From the NCBI GenBank assembly GCA_950295325.1, contig OX485805.1, forward strand, positions 37,809,501 to 37,873,500: DNA of 64,000 nt. The letters run 5' to 3'. Position 1 is the stretch's first letter, and each line of letters begins with the position of its first letter. The stretch comes from Polytrichum commune. Lineage: Eukaryota > Streptophyta > Polytrichopsida > Polytrichales > Polytrichaceae. Positions 12,028-24,053 of this stretch are shown here, in pieces. The notes below the pieces were generated by a model. That model saw only the letters and a program-made list of their open reading frames with translations, was not told the DNA's origin and did not search any database. The position numbers were made by a program, and so were the translations under genes.

Positions 12028-13700
12028 AGGATTAGTGACAAGGGTTATGCTCCGATCCCCTCCCATCACCCTGTAGCCTTACAGAGTGACCATGGAAACA
12101 CTTCAGAGTTGGTCATCAAACTGTTAGTAAACCACATTCCATTTACTCCTTCAGTATAACTGATTTGCCTTGCTCTTTTACATGTTTAAGAGTAGTTGAG
12201 CTGTCGGAATTCAGATATTGGAAACTTAGAGGTGGCATCTGCACCAGGCTATGAATCACACAGTGAAGACCAAGTGGGGAGGTTCGGCAGCTATGATCTG
12301 CATTGGTATCTTGAAGACAATTTTGGATGGTAGTAATGTGGCCAGATGCGAAAAGCTCTAGCAAGTGGATGGAGCCTGTGACAGCATATTTTCAAAAATC
12401 TGTTGAGGATTGGAGGCAACACCTTTGAGCAGCACAGCTTGGGAAGTCTACACATCAAGTGGCCTTAAGGAGCGAAACTTGAGAAGATGGGTACTTTCGA
12501 TAGTCTCGTTTGCAGTGTTCCATCAAATTCCTTAAATTTTTTTTAATGTACAGTAAGGCACTTGGACAGAGCAGAATCTGACTACTGTAGTTAAACAACG
12601 TCTAGGAGTACATCTGCCTGGTGCCAGATGTAGGGCCTATTGTAGTAGTAAGAAGTATGGAGATTCATAGGGAGTGTTGCGAGAAGTGAAATAGTTTCCA
12701 TTGCTGTGGCGATAACAATGGGGACTGAAAACCCATCAGATATTCTCACACGTCTTAAATTTGTTTTCCATGTCATACGTGTGTGAGAATCTTTCAGACG
12801 CCCTAGAGAATGACAAACGTTTCTGGACTCCCCATCGCTAGTTGAACTGAATTTGAAATTGTAAGTAGGGACACAGATTATAAGATGGAATTATTGCCTG
12901 TGGTAAGCAGGAAGCACCAATGTTATCTGTGTAGAAATTGTGTCATCTCTTCCTGCATTTTCTTCTTGGCTGTTTTATGTGCACATCTGAATGTTTTTAT
13001 TTCAAACAGAGCAGGTTGAATCTGTACAACCAATGTTTATATCAAGAATTGTTGTATCCTTTCCATTTATTTGTATCTGGCAGTTAATTCCACTGATCGC
13101 CTTTGAAATCTACTCTTCAGATCGGTTCTAGAGACTAATGGGATCTCGAATTCCTCGAACCCCTTCTAGACAGCAAAAAACAAACTTTGGGAGGATGTGG
13201 AATTTGCTCGTGTTGTGAAGGTGGAGATTGTTATACCTATGAGTCTCACTAGAATGTAGCTTCTACATTCGGGGGACTTGTGTTGAGAGTTGGGTCCCAA
13301 CTCTCAATACATCCTGAGACTCACCTCCAAAAAGTGCTGCTATGTAGGCATCCATGTCATACTTGGGACCTATGTGAAGTGGTAAGTCCCAACTTCCATG
13401 CTCTCAACAGCTAAGATTGCACAGATGGACCTCAAGTGAGTTGGGGCTTAGGAATTGGGACTCCGTGTGAACTTGCCCTCACTCAGATTTCATCTAGGTT
13501 CCAGTAACAACTAAACTTTACAAATAGCAGGTGCAGTTTGCTTTTTTATTCGCACGCATACAATCGGAAATCTCCTAACAAATACCTCTAGATCTAGACA
13601 AAGGCTTGCTCCTTTCTTCTCACCATCGAGAGATTGGGTGGTTGCATCAAACTCGTGGAAGGCTTGAATGTGGTGGTTCCCGTACGTACCCATGACCAGG
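12028..13700. other. 3' flank of the 5-phosphatase gene and intergenic DNA
   Basis: The first few hundred bases probably hold the 3' UTR, but I see no decisive polyadenylation signal. No further gene is recognised up to 13.7 kb. Confidence 0.5.
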
Positions 13701-13839
13701 TATTATGGTTCATATTAGAGTGAATGGAGGACGATGAGACTGGTGAAAGATCTGTGGATTCCAGAAAGTGGTATTACAATGCCACAATTGAGTGGCATAC
13801 AGTTAGAAGTGCATCTAAGAGCAACCACCAAAAAGGTCA

Positions 13840-14100
13840 CGTGTTTAAAAGAGATCGGACCGAATGCTCAAAATATACTAGTCATTCAAGGTTCAACAGT
13901 CAACACGGTTGAGGGGAACCTATGTGACCACTTCAATGAGCACGGGAATCTTCACTTTGATGATGAATGAGATATTCATATAAACTCCAAAAGAACTCCA
14001 AAAGTTATGCGGCAAATGGCTACAAGCAAAACCTAGACTTGCTAATCATCTCACACTGCTAGCTTGTTTATATATCCTACGAGAAATGGCTGCATAGGGA
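13840..14100. repeat. dispersed repeat, copy 1 of at least 3
   Basis: Shares an ordered series of blocks with copies near 42.78-43.04 kb and 45.15-45.37 kb: ATGCTC-AAAATAT-CTAGTCATTC, then GTGACCA-TT-AATGAGCA, then GAATCTTCACTTTGATGATG. No coding capacity or defined termini could be established. Confidence 0.6.
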
Positions 14101-14244
14101 AGAGTTTCCGAATAACACACGTCTACCTTGAATGCAAGTGACCAAGTTCCCAAAGACACAAGCTTAAGGATATTGTCCCACATCGTTTGTAGAAACAATG
14201 GAAGTCTGGGCCCTATATAGTCTCGGACTTTGCCCTTGAGAGTT

Positions 14245-14405
14245 ACACAGCCGGGTGCTCAGCACAGAGCGAACTATTCTTTCGCCTTTTACTAAAGAAT
14301 ACCGTGCGCTGGGTACGCCCACCGGCATACCCTATTTTTTGGACTGCCCCTCTATGGGGCCCAACCAATCAGAATCCAAAGAGCATTTGAATACAATGGA
14401 GTGCA
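14245..14405. repeat. dispersed foldback repeat, copy 1
   Basis: About 95% identical by eye to 16901-17050. The core contains a perfect 8-bp stem, TATTCTTT and AAAGAATA, around an 11-nt loop (CGCCTTTTACT). The flanks extend an imperfect stem outward (GCCGGGTGCTCAGCAC against GTGCGCTGGGTACGCCCACC), for a ~77-bp hairpin. Downstream both copies continue with GGACTGCCC, GGGGCCCAACCAA and CCAAAGAGCATTTGA. Confidence 0.75.
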
Positions 14406-14934
14406 TTGACTTCAAAGTCCAGGGACTATGAAGCCAAAAAGGATTATGATATGGGACTGTATAAGGGTATGCTTCCATGTAGGCCACTTGCCCACTAGAT
14501 TCTAGGTGATAAGCACAAGCCGCCAACCAACCACATTCTGGTGGCCTACTCGATGGGGAGGGCCGTAACCATTTGAATAAAATGGACTGCATTGATTTCA
14601 AAGTCCAAGGATTATGAAGCCAAAAAGGATTATGGGACTGTATAAGGGTATGCTTTCATGTAGGCCGCTCGCCCACTAGATTCTAGGTGACAAGCACAAG
14701 CCGCCAACCAATCACATTCTAGTGGCCTACTCGGATGGGGAGGGCCGTAACCATTTGAATAGAATGAACTGCATTGATTTCAAAGTCCAAGGATTATGAA
14801 GCCAAAAAGGATTATGGGATTATATAAGGGTATGCTTCCATGTAGGCCGCTTGCCCACTAGATTCTAGGTAATAAGCACAAGCCGCCAACCAACCACATT
14901 CTGGTGGCCTACTCGAATGGGGAGGGCCGTAACC
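14382..14934. repeat. tandem array, three copies of ~182 bp
   Basis: Units begin with CATTTGAATA near 14382, 14569 and 14751. Each contains TCAAAGTCCA, GAAGCCAAAAAGGATTATG, GTATAAGGGTATGCTT, CACTAGATTCTAGGT and GGCCTACTCG, and ends GGGGAGGGCCGTAACC. The units are highly similar, so the array is young. It begins inside the end of the foldback repeat copy. Confidence 0.85.
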
Positions 14935-15072
14935 ATGGGTTGTGCCCACTAAAGCACTTGGTAATTTATAAGTATTGATCACTGAAGGATTGAGTACTGG
15001 TTTTAGAAGGAGGTTTAACCTAGAAGAAGAGGTTAGTAGATGGGTCCGGATTTGAGAAGATGAGAGTAGCTA

Positions 15073-15277
15073 CATTAATTATGATATTTATTGTCACTTA
15101 CTATTTGGAAGTACGCAACGCTATATTTTTTTATTGTACATCTTTTTTTTTAACCAAAAAAGGTTGAATTGGTTGTTTGGACATTATAGAGCATTAACAT
15201 CTTTACTGGGTTAAAAAAACGTTAAAAATGTAAGATTGCGTAACTCCAAATAGTGACACTAAATGTCATATTTAGTG
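15073..15277. mobile_element. MITE, TA-flanked family with CACTA-like ends, copy 1
   Basis: The inverted ends carry TATTTAGTGTCACT, CTATTTGGAAGTACGCAAC and complementary sequence on the right (TGCGTAACTCCAAATAGTGA). TA flanks both sides (15071-15072 and 15278-15279). Length is 205 bp, non-coding. Relatives occur near 38.6, 40.2 and 43.8 kb. Confidence 0.75.
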
Positions 15278-16900
15278 TAGTTGGCACATACGAACCCTAT
15301 CCCACCAGGTTCCATCTACATTTGGGTGAGTTTGTCCATACTTCCACTAGACTCTGCGGAGCGAACGGCCTCACCCTAAGTACATCTAGATTAATGCCGA
15401 AAAATTGTGAAGGATAGGGGCTAATGTCAAATTGATGGTGCAATTGGATAACTTACTTGAGACTATCTAGCACTACATTTTGAAATAGGGAAGGGAGCCT
15501 ATCTCTACATAATGGAGTTGTAGAGGGGACGAGTGGATGGGTAGTCTATGTGTTATATTGTTTAGTATTATTGGGTGTTCAAGTACGTTCCAATCAATTT
15601 TTGTTGCATTGAACCATGGGGAGAGAGTGACACCTGCATGTGAAAATGAATCGACATGTGGATGGTTGTCCGTAGCAAGAGGGAAACATAACTCCCAAGT
15701 AGGGTACCTAGTCACCCACAACACTTGACTAATTGAGAATGAAAGGTGGCCCCCAAGTAGGTGAGTCATTGCAACACTTGGATGCTTGAGAAATGATGTG
15801 TGGTCGTGTGCATACTTAAAAGAGCAACCTTCCCCAAAATGACTTCTCCTTTGCCACTTGGTTTACACTCAAACCATGGAGTTGGGGAATACATAGTTCA
15901 CTTTTGCCATGATGTGGACCCTTTGTTTTCCTTTCCTTTCCTTTCCTTTTGGCACATCTTTTTGGGCAAGGGAAAGGGGAACTATAGTAGTAATCGAGTT
16001 TGGGTAGGGGACACAACAAACCTATTGTCTTACCAATCCCTTTACTCTCTTCCTGGGATATACACTTCGAATGCAATCATCATTTATGTTGGTTGTTCTT
16101 TGTTCACATCCCGTAAGAATTGGGTTTATTTTTCATGTTCTCCAACTTCTACTTTCTAGAATGTCACAATGAAACTTGTGTTGCGGTATCAAATTTGCGA
16201 TGAAACGTCAGCAAAAATCGGACCTCATGTGCTTTGATTATGGTTACATGAAGTGCATGTTTGTTGATTCCTTAATTGAATGAATATATATAGGCCCTCC
16301 CAATTGTGTTCTGTGGAGTAGTTAATAGAAATTGAAGACGTAGTCCAATCTCTTTTAAACATGTGTCTCTATGGTGTTTGTTTGGTGATCATCACCTACC
16401 CACATACCAACCAAATATAGGTGTGCGATCAAGACAAGTAACTAAATAAGACCCGCCATACTTTACATGGTGTGCGACAAACGGCGCTGCCATTGCCCAG
16501 CTTCTAATTACTGTCTCAACAACAATTTTGACCCATGATTCTCGTGCTTCATCTTTGCCACAGTTACCTTCCTTCTGGCTCATCTGGTGAGTGCCATACC
16601 AAGTTACTTTCATCACCTGGATCATGTTAGGGCTTGTTCAATCTCCAACCAGGATCTTTGTTGCTCTACCTATCTCAAGCTCATTCATATAGTCTTTCAT
16701 ACTCCAACAAACTCAGACACTTGTTTGAGATCTGGGATTCTCCAACTCCCTTAACTTAAATCTGCCACACAAAACTATGGAACATCCCACATTGACTCCA
16801 CCGCCCAGTTCTACCGAACGCAAACTAAAATCCCATATCGATCGTAGCAAAAGGGTAGGCACAGGTAGTATGAAATCCCTAACCTTCTGAGCTAAGATTC
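15278..16900. other. intergenic, no gene seen
   Basis: Contains a CCTTT pentanucleotide microsatellite near 15930-15948. A segment near 15.47-15.60 kb is similar to 32.40-32.57 kb, so it is another dispersed repeat. No coding homology is recognised. Confidence 0.5.
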
Positions 16901-17050
16901 ACACAGCCGGGTGCTCAGCACAGAGCGAACTATTCTTTCGCCTTTTACTAAAGAATACCGTGCGCTGGGTACACCTACCGGCATACCCCATTTTTTGGAC
17001 TGCCCTTCACGGGGCCCAACCAACCTAAAATCCAAAGAGCATTTGAGTCT
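16901..17050. repeat. dispersed foldback repeat, copy 2
   Basis: Second copy of the hairpin repeat seen at 14245-14405, same orientation, with the 8-bp stem and loop unchanged. Sequence after 17010 is in turn partly duplicated at about 17280-17370 (GGGGCCCAACC, GCATTTGA, CAGGT). Confidence 0.75.
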
Positions 17051-17099
17051 GTCTGCACAATTGTCAGACCTAATGTCCAGGTTTGCAATCCGTGATGCG

Positions 17100-17450
17100 A
17101 GTTAATGCCCTGAAGAAGGTTCAGGGTGCTCCCACCTTAACAAAGTGCGTTCCAAGCCTTATCATTTCTCTCATCTAGACTGAGACATTTTGGGAAGTGC
17201 TATCCTTGCAGTCATCAGCAATGCTGGACAAATGGTAAGCGGTGAAGACTGATGGTGTCATGCCTTGGAACAGAAGAGCACCTTCAACCACGGGGCCCAA
17301 CCTATCGAAAACGAAAGTGCATTTGAATCTGCCTGCATAGTTACCAGGTCTGATTTTCCAGCTTTGTGATGCAAGTAAGCGGTGGAGACTGATGGTGTCA
17401 TGGTACATGACCCTTGGTATGCCTTGGAATAGAAGAACACCTCCTATGGT
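17100..17450. repeat. local duplication
   Basis: The block TAAGCGGTG-AGACTGATGG followed by TGTCATG and CCTTGGAA-AGAAGA occurs near 17238-17280 and again near 17368-17440. It is non-coding. Confidence 0.55.
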
Positions 17451-17784
17451 CACTGTAAACAGCTATCTCATATTCGGGATTCACTTCTCAAGGATTTATG
17501 GGTGAATGTTGCATGCTTGTCAAACACATAGATCTTGATGTTCATTGTCTGTGAACAATCAGTAGGTGAGAAGGATTTGGAAAATATTTGAGCTGTTTGA
17601 GCTTTGTGGGTGGGGATGAACATGTGACCTTCGCCCCAAAAACCCTTGAAAGCCAGAGGCATTTTTTAGTGATCCCAAGGTTTTCTATTGAGAAAAAGGA
17701 ACGCAATAATAAGAGCAATGTTGCTTTGGCCTCTAGAGGGCCACCTTTAAGTTAGAAGTTGGCCCAATATGTGCATCAATTCAG

Positions 17785-17855
17785 GCACCGGTGGTCTAGT
17801 GGTAGAATAGTACCCTGCCACGGTACAGACCCGGGTTCGATTCCCGGCCGGTGCA
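17785..17855 (+). tRNA. tRNA-Gly(GCC)
   Basis: A 71-nt cloverleaf. The acceptor GCACCGG pairs with CCGGTGC plus discriminator A. The D arm starts GTCTAGTGGTAGAA. The anticodon stem GTACC/GGTAC holds loop CTGCCAC with anticodon GCC at 17817-17819, and the T arm contains GGTTCGATTCC. It reads GGC/GGT glycine codons. Internal A and B box sequences are intact and there is no intron, so it is probably functional. Confidence 0.97.
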
Positions 17856-17861
17856 AATATC

Positions 17862-17866
17862 TTTTT
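17862..17866 (+). terminator. RNA polymerase III terminator
   Basis: A TTTTT run begins 7 nt after the tRNA-Gly gene, the normal position and form for Pol III termination. Confidence 0.8.
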
Positions 17867-18454
17867 GAATTCCTGGGATGAACAAATTTTGAGGGAGATA
17901 TTTGTGCCGAATCGTTGACAAACTTTTTGTAGGCATGGAACTGGTGTATGTCACTGGATTTCGACATTTAAAGACGAATAAATTGTGAACATGGCCCAGG
18001 AACACATTGGAATATGAGTACATAAATCTGTGATCATCATTGTGATCTCATTGGGTCTGGACCAAAGTCTCCGCAAAACCTCACAATGTACATAACCACC
18101 AATGTCTTGTTGGTGGTAGGTGATGTAATTAGCAGATGTGTTGTTGCTGGTAACCAAATGATTTACGTAACAAAGCATTGAATGGGTCACCTCTAAACAA
18201 TACATCCTTTTAAATGTAGCACAGATTCCCTGTCCTAGCATCTGATAGGTCAGGCCTTACAAATGTTGCTATGCAGCAGACCTATATATTGGGGCCAGTG
18301 TGCCCCCATGCAAAACTTACAACATGCTTCTGCATTGAAAAAATTGAGGCTTTTGTTGGGTTATGGTCATCACACGGCTTGCTGGGTCCGAAATCAACAT
18401 TCCAAAATGGCAGTTCCATGTTGGACATCCACTGCTTTTTGAAAGAGAATTCAG

Positions 18455-20891
18455 CTATGACACAGACATAGCCATCACCTGACGTGCTAGAGCTGGCGAG
18501 TTCTGCAGGAGCTCCCGGAAGTTACTCTCCACCTCCTTCATTTGCCTCTCCAAATACTCCTTCTGAACCTGCACGACAAATTGAAGTTGAGTAAATTTTC
18601 AAAAATATGTTGCCAGTCTCCTACTACAATCCTAGTTACATTAAAGACACAAAATGCAATTCCTGTGTATTTTTCTACTGTGCAGGGAAATCACCAGTAA
18701 AGCAGCGATAGCATTATCACTCTCCTCTCCCTTGACCTGCTGCTCCTTGATGAGCTCAGCCTTGGGTTCTAAGACAAACCTGTAGAGACACAGGCAGGTG
18801 TCAGGAAAATTCATAACCTTAGTGATGCAAAGAATGCTTGCGTAAAGACTACTTTTCTGATGTTTATTTAGAATTTGCATTTAAGAATAATTTTTATACG
18901 TACTTCCTGACAAGATCAAGGGCGAAAATCAGCAACTCAAAACTAATATTCTGGACAGGGACGTGCAGTATCCAGCAACTACACACAATGAATATTTGCC
19001 ATGAAAAAATATCGAGAGCCATTGGTAGTAATCAGTAGATTTCATAACCTTAGTGATGTGGTGAACGCTTGATAAGCAACTATTATGTATTTCCAACAAG
19101 ATTGAAACTAATGTTTTGAACAGGATCATGCAGTATCTGGCAAACTAGATATAGTAAATAACTGCGATGAAATCAATAATAAGCAGCTGGTATTTGTTGG
19201 GGGTAAGGTAACATGTCAACCAACACACTTCCGAGGTCAGGCCAATGTGAACTTACGCTTTACCTGCACAGAGCCACAAAAAGACAAAAGTGCGAATTAT
19301 GTGATGCGCTTCTGAGGTAACTTGTGTTTCCTCACGAATGTTCATGCAGTATGATTCAACCAAATGCATGGTTAACAAGTTCAGAATTTCCTACATTGCA
19401 ACAAAGCTTGTGAAACACTTCCAATAGCATTGTTCTTCATGTGAAGGTCTAGGGAAATAGATAAAGGCTTACCAACAGAGCGATATGTGTTGGTACTTTC
19501 AGGCAGGCTCTCAAGCTCTTCCAAAGTGAGGAATGCACGCTTCTTTTCAGCCTCCTTGTTCCGGACCTGCATTTGTACCTGACCCCCAGACAGAAGCCAG
19601 CTTACATGATGCACAGGGAGCTAAAACTACAAAAATCAGAAACTGCTGACATCAGCTTGTAGAAGTGATCGAGATGCTTGTCTATAAACGAGGAACTTAG
19701 GTCGTGGTTTTCATCAACTTCACATGAATCACGAGGGTTATCATTCTGGAAGATAAATAATATCTCTGCCTTGGTTACAACTTCCAATCGCAAGACCTGC
19801 CACTGACCTGCTTAAGCTTTGAGGTTGTGTCTACCAGCCGACCTTGAAGCTCCACAAATGCCTGTCGATCAGTTTACAACGTCAGGAGACCATGCTAACA
19901 CAAGAAGATATAATATGAGTGTTTCAAGACTCAAAGAAGAAGAAGTGATAACTCCGATGTTGCCACCGGCATGAATTATGGTGTTGTTTCGTCTTCGAGT
20001 TTGTCTATGTCTATATGTGACCTCGAAATGGGCATCACAAGAATTAAAGAGCCCCAAAAAACTTCTGTCTTCGTTTTCAAAGGAGAACACTTGAACGGGG
20101 CAAGAACAAGCTGGCCCGCACTTATTCACCAGGATATCCCCACTATGATTGGGTGGCCCATAAGTGGTAAGGTGCACTGGAAATCAAGTGCTATGAAGGT
20201 CACCCATTCAAGTAGTACTCCAGCCTTACAGCGTAGATGGCTTACCCTCGGAATTCCCATGAGATCCGGGTTAAGGCCCTGGGTTTAAGCCACCCTTTCA
20301 AGACTCTCCTACGAGTGCACGATTACTTCATCATTCAAGAGCATTTCATCCCATAGGACGTATAAATACCAATCACCAGTATGTTCCAAGCAAGCAATTG
20401 TCTTCACATTTTAGCGTTAACAGACAGACATCTTCAACGCTATAAGTGAAGGTAAATATATAACTCTATCCATATGCACTTATCCAATGTAGACACTGCT
20501 GTAACTTTGATTATAAACTGAAAGATAAAGGCAGACATGAAGAAAGCGATCATAGATCTCTCTCCTCACATCATCACGTTATGTATCAATCAAAATGCAC
20601 AACAGAATCGCAATAAAACGAAACCTAAGAAGCCTTGATCACATCAACTACATCAGCACCAAATTCCCGATTCGATGCTATTCCACGAATGCGGAGGGAA
20701 ACATCTCAAACACTTCAAATTTAGCGAGTTCAAAAGGAACCGCTCCATGGAGGAACTCCAAGCCTGTAAACCCCAGCCCTAATTTCGATATTGTCCATTT
20801 GTGAGTTTTTTCCGCATGCAATATGCCAATTTCTTGCAACAAATCAGTGGGGCAGTGCTGAGAATACCTCTTTGTTGATTTCTGCGGCCAT
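18455..20891 (-). CDS. PFD1: prefoldin subunit 1, six exons including a 7-nt microexon
   Basis: Exons in transcript order: 20868-20891, 19808-19861, 19473-19578, 19257-19263, 18695-18779 and 18455-18568. All introns are GT-AG and the product is 129 aa (family about 128). Recognisable segments are AFVELQGRLVDTTSKLKQ, KKRAFLTLEEL, FVLEPKAEL, KEYLERQ and the end LARQVMAMSVS. It is a beta-type prefoldin subunit: two helices forming a coiled coil around a beta hairpin. In the hexameric prefoldin complex it captures unfolded actin and tubulin and passes them to the cytosolic CCT chaperonin. Exon 4 is only GTAAAGC, flanked by TGTGCAG and GTAAGT. Without it, exon 3 would join exon 5 into an immediate stop. 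Intron 1 is 1006 bp. All residues align with the family without gaps. Confidence 0.95.
18812..19165. repeat. diverged tandem duplication within PFD1 introns
   Basis: The block TTCATAACCTTAGTGATG at 18812 recurs at 19041. The following ~120 bp also correspond (AAACTAAT-TT-TG-ACAGG, TGCAGTATC, GATGAAAT). Both copies lie in the intron between exons 4 and 5. They do not touch the microexon at 19257. Confidence 0.6.
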
Positions 20892-23800
20892 TTTAGATGC
20901 TGAAGAGAGTAGTAGAGATCTTCGCGGCAGGAGACGACCAAACTGACGAAACAGCGTGTAAGGAGTCTTCCGTGAAGACTATGAGGCAAACCCCTAAACG
21001 GGGAGCCTCGACGAACGATAGCGTTCGTCGATAATTAACCATAGTTAGGGCAACTTCCCTTACTAAAGGTCCGAGGGGTAAAGCATTCTCTAAGATGTCC
21101 TATGATATAACATTTCCAAGTTTTTCTTGAGATCTGTTATAGAGGAGAAACTGTGAGGTTTCATCAAAGGATCAATCATACACTTAAGTTATAAAGTAAA
21201 GTGTATGTGGTCCTCTTATAATATATCTAGAGGTAAAGTATATGTAAGATTTCATCATAATTATCAAATAAAAACAAGAAAACATATAGTTTGTTGAAAT
21301 TGATTCGTGCATAACATTATTCAGATTCAAAACAATGTTTTGTGGAACTGACAATATTTCACATAGTATCCCCAAATATTTCCCACATACATACTGAATA
21401 TTGTCAATCCCATAAAACATTGTTATGGATATGAATAATGTTGTGTGGGAAATCACAAGCATAACATGATTTAATGTGATTAAAATGTTGAAAATCTTCT
21501 TGAGATGTGAACACTTCATGATTTACACAAGGTAACCATGATGCGTACAATCTCATGATCAATTTTTTTGGAGTTCATGGGCAGATTTCAATAGCTAAGT
21601 GTGAGAAAAATAGTTGGTTAAGTTAACAAATACTTAATATCATAGTTATATGTAAAGTGCCTCGAAGAGGGACAAAACCGTGGGCTTGATCCTTCTTCGA
21701 GAAAACTTTCTATGAAGAGCTTGTTAGCTCCTTGTATGTTGGAGCCTATTTTGAAAGTTAGGTGAAATTTTTGGACTAATATTTTAGGGAACCACTTGGG
21801 TATAGGTATTGTACTTGTTGCTGTTAGATCGAGAGTTTGGTTTGCATGTTGACTAAGCTTTTTGTGACATTGCTGCATTGATTATCCCATTTAGTGAGGG
21901 TGAGCTAATAGTGTGTGTAGGAAATTAAGGTGATACTAAATTCTTTATGCTATGAAATTAGTACCACTGTTATATGTAGGGTTTTGAGAGCCCAAAGTGT
22001 TTAAACACCGGAAACTCTCAATGCAAGCTCTCTTCAGTTTCTTAGTGTTAGGAGATGCCTCGTGATTGAGTGGCACCGACCAAGAAGAAGAAGAAGAAGA
22101 ACTCTTTAGCTCATCAACGCAAATTATGCAATTTACAAACACCTTAAAGCGCACACTAATTGTCTTGAAATGTATGGTGAATGTGCATGTATTCATGAAT
22201 TTAATACCACTTATTAAAAATTTAAGCCCTCATTAATGTTCAGATTTGGCAAAATAGTGTGTGTTCGGGAATTAGTATCACACACACAAAATGAGGTAAT
22301 CAATTGATGTAGTAGCTCCAAAAGATTGGTCAGTTCCAAAAATTAACATGGATTGAAGCAATGATTGGTCTTGAGCGTTAGTGTGGTTTGAATATTTATA
22401 GGAATTCGGTGTAGAAGTTTTTGGAGCTCGAGCATGCATTAGGTTTTCCTCTCTTATTAGCCATGGAAAATCAAGTATTAATCTTGCACATGGGTGAAAA
22501 AAGCCTATAATGACACTTAAGGTATCATTTGCTTAATTTGTTATTCCTTAAGTGGTACTTAGGGCACACTTTCATGTGCCACCCAATTCCAACCTAGTTA
22601 CTAGAAGTTAAGAAGTTTTAACCATGGCTCATTAAAGTGTGTCCTAATCTCTTCACGGAAAACTACGATTGGTGGCCAATACCATTCTCGTGAATGGCTT
22701 GTGTTTTGGGGAGGGCACTTGACAACGGTTGTTTTTGGGAGTTTATTCCGGACTTCCACATGTTGGGAGAGTCATCGTCCGGAGATGACTTAAAGAGGCA
22801 ATGTCATAAACCCTATTGGAAGTTGTCAACCTTTGTCAACCTTTGCAACAAGGGCATTGTAAGTGGTGCCAAAGTGGTGAAAGCATGCAAGCAAGTTTGG
22901 AACACATGAGAATGGAGAAATTTTACTAATGGAGTTGGAAGGTTGTGGACAATAGAGTTATCTATAAAGTCCCTTCAAAGAGGAATGAAACCGTGGGTTT
23001 GATGTTTCTTTGAGGTTTTTTTATTATCATGAGCTCGTTAGTTTGCCGAGTATTGAGCTTGTTTTGAAAGTTGGTGAAAATTTCAAACTCTTTTCACTTC
23101 TCAAACTAAATCGAGAGAATTTTAGGATCTTAAATAGGTTACGTGCATGGGACCTGATGCCCTAAATTATGGATCGGTATATGCAAGGCTAGCTTGGTCC
23201 ACCCATCCTAGTAGAACAAGATGGGAAGCTAGTTTTCAATAACATGACACCACTCTTTGTGTATAGTAAGTTAAGCATTAAGAAAAATTGAATGAATTTG
23301 TGTTAATTATCATAAACTCAAGGTTTGGGACTAAAGCCATGATTTCATCTCCTATACTTTACCAAAAAAAAAAAAATTGTAGCAGCTAATGTTAGGAAAT
23401 AGTCGGTCAACTTAAGGATTTATCTTCAAAATCAATTTACTAGGCATACACACACCTACCATTGTGAAATGTATATGGCTTTTTAGACTGGCATCTATAT
23501 ACCATGAAATACAAGAAACACCTCGAGTTGCTAGGGAAATTTGTTCATGATATTGAAATTTATGTTGCAAGTTTTCATGGTAGACGGTGTTGTCTTTCAT
23601 GTTTATCAATGTATTCATTAAAATTCTCCTGAATTTAATGATTTTCTATGTAAATAAGTAACGTGGAGGTAGATACTAAGATAACATCAACATCCAACCT
23701 TTGTCCTCCTTAATTCGCAATAAAAATTTCCACGTGTCTTATGCACATTGGTCAAAACTAGCCCAATCCAACGTGGACATCAGCACTCTACTTAAATGAC

Positions 23801-24053
23801 ATTTGAATAATAATAAATACACACCACACCAAAAGCTAAGTCCCCCTTCCTATTGGTCTAAATGATTCAATCGCCACATGCAGACCGAGTCTCTAGCGGG
23901 CCTGGCCGGAGCAATCATGCCAACCAGGGTTGGGTTACTTTCTAACCAAGGTTAAGTCGCCCCCCCCCCCCTTCCCTTAGTGAGAGAGTTCGGAGAGAGA
24001 CTCAGAGAAGAAAGACTCTCTCTCTGCATAATCGAGCTCTTCCTTTGCTGGCT
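20892..24053. other. AT-rich intergenic DNA with minor repeats
   Basis: No gene is recognised. Segments near 21655-21775 and 22967-23085 are similar (AAACCGTGGG-TTGAT, TTTTGAAAGTT), so they are copies of a dispersed repeat. A GAA microsatellite lies near 22083-22100 and a C12 tract at 23960-23971. Confidence 0.5.
21309..21440. repeat. inverted-repeat hairpin
   Basis: Arms of about 48 bp (ATAACATTATTCAGATTC and AAAACAATGTTTTGTGG on the left, mirrored by GAATAATGTTGTG and AAACATTGTTATGG on the right) surround a short centre. Possibly a small MITE. No target duplication was identified. Confidence 0.6.
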
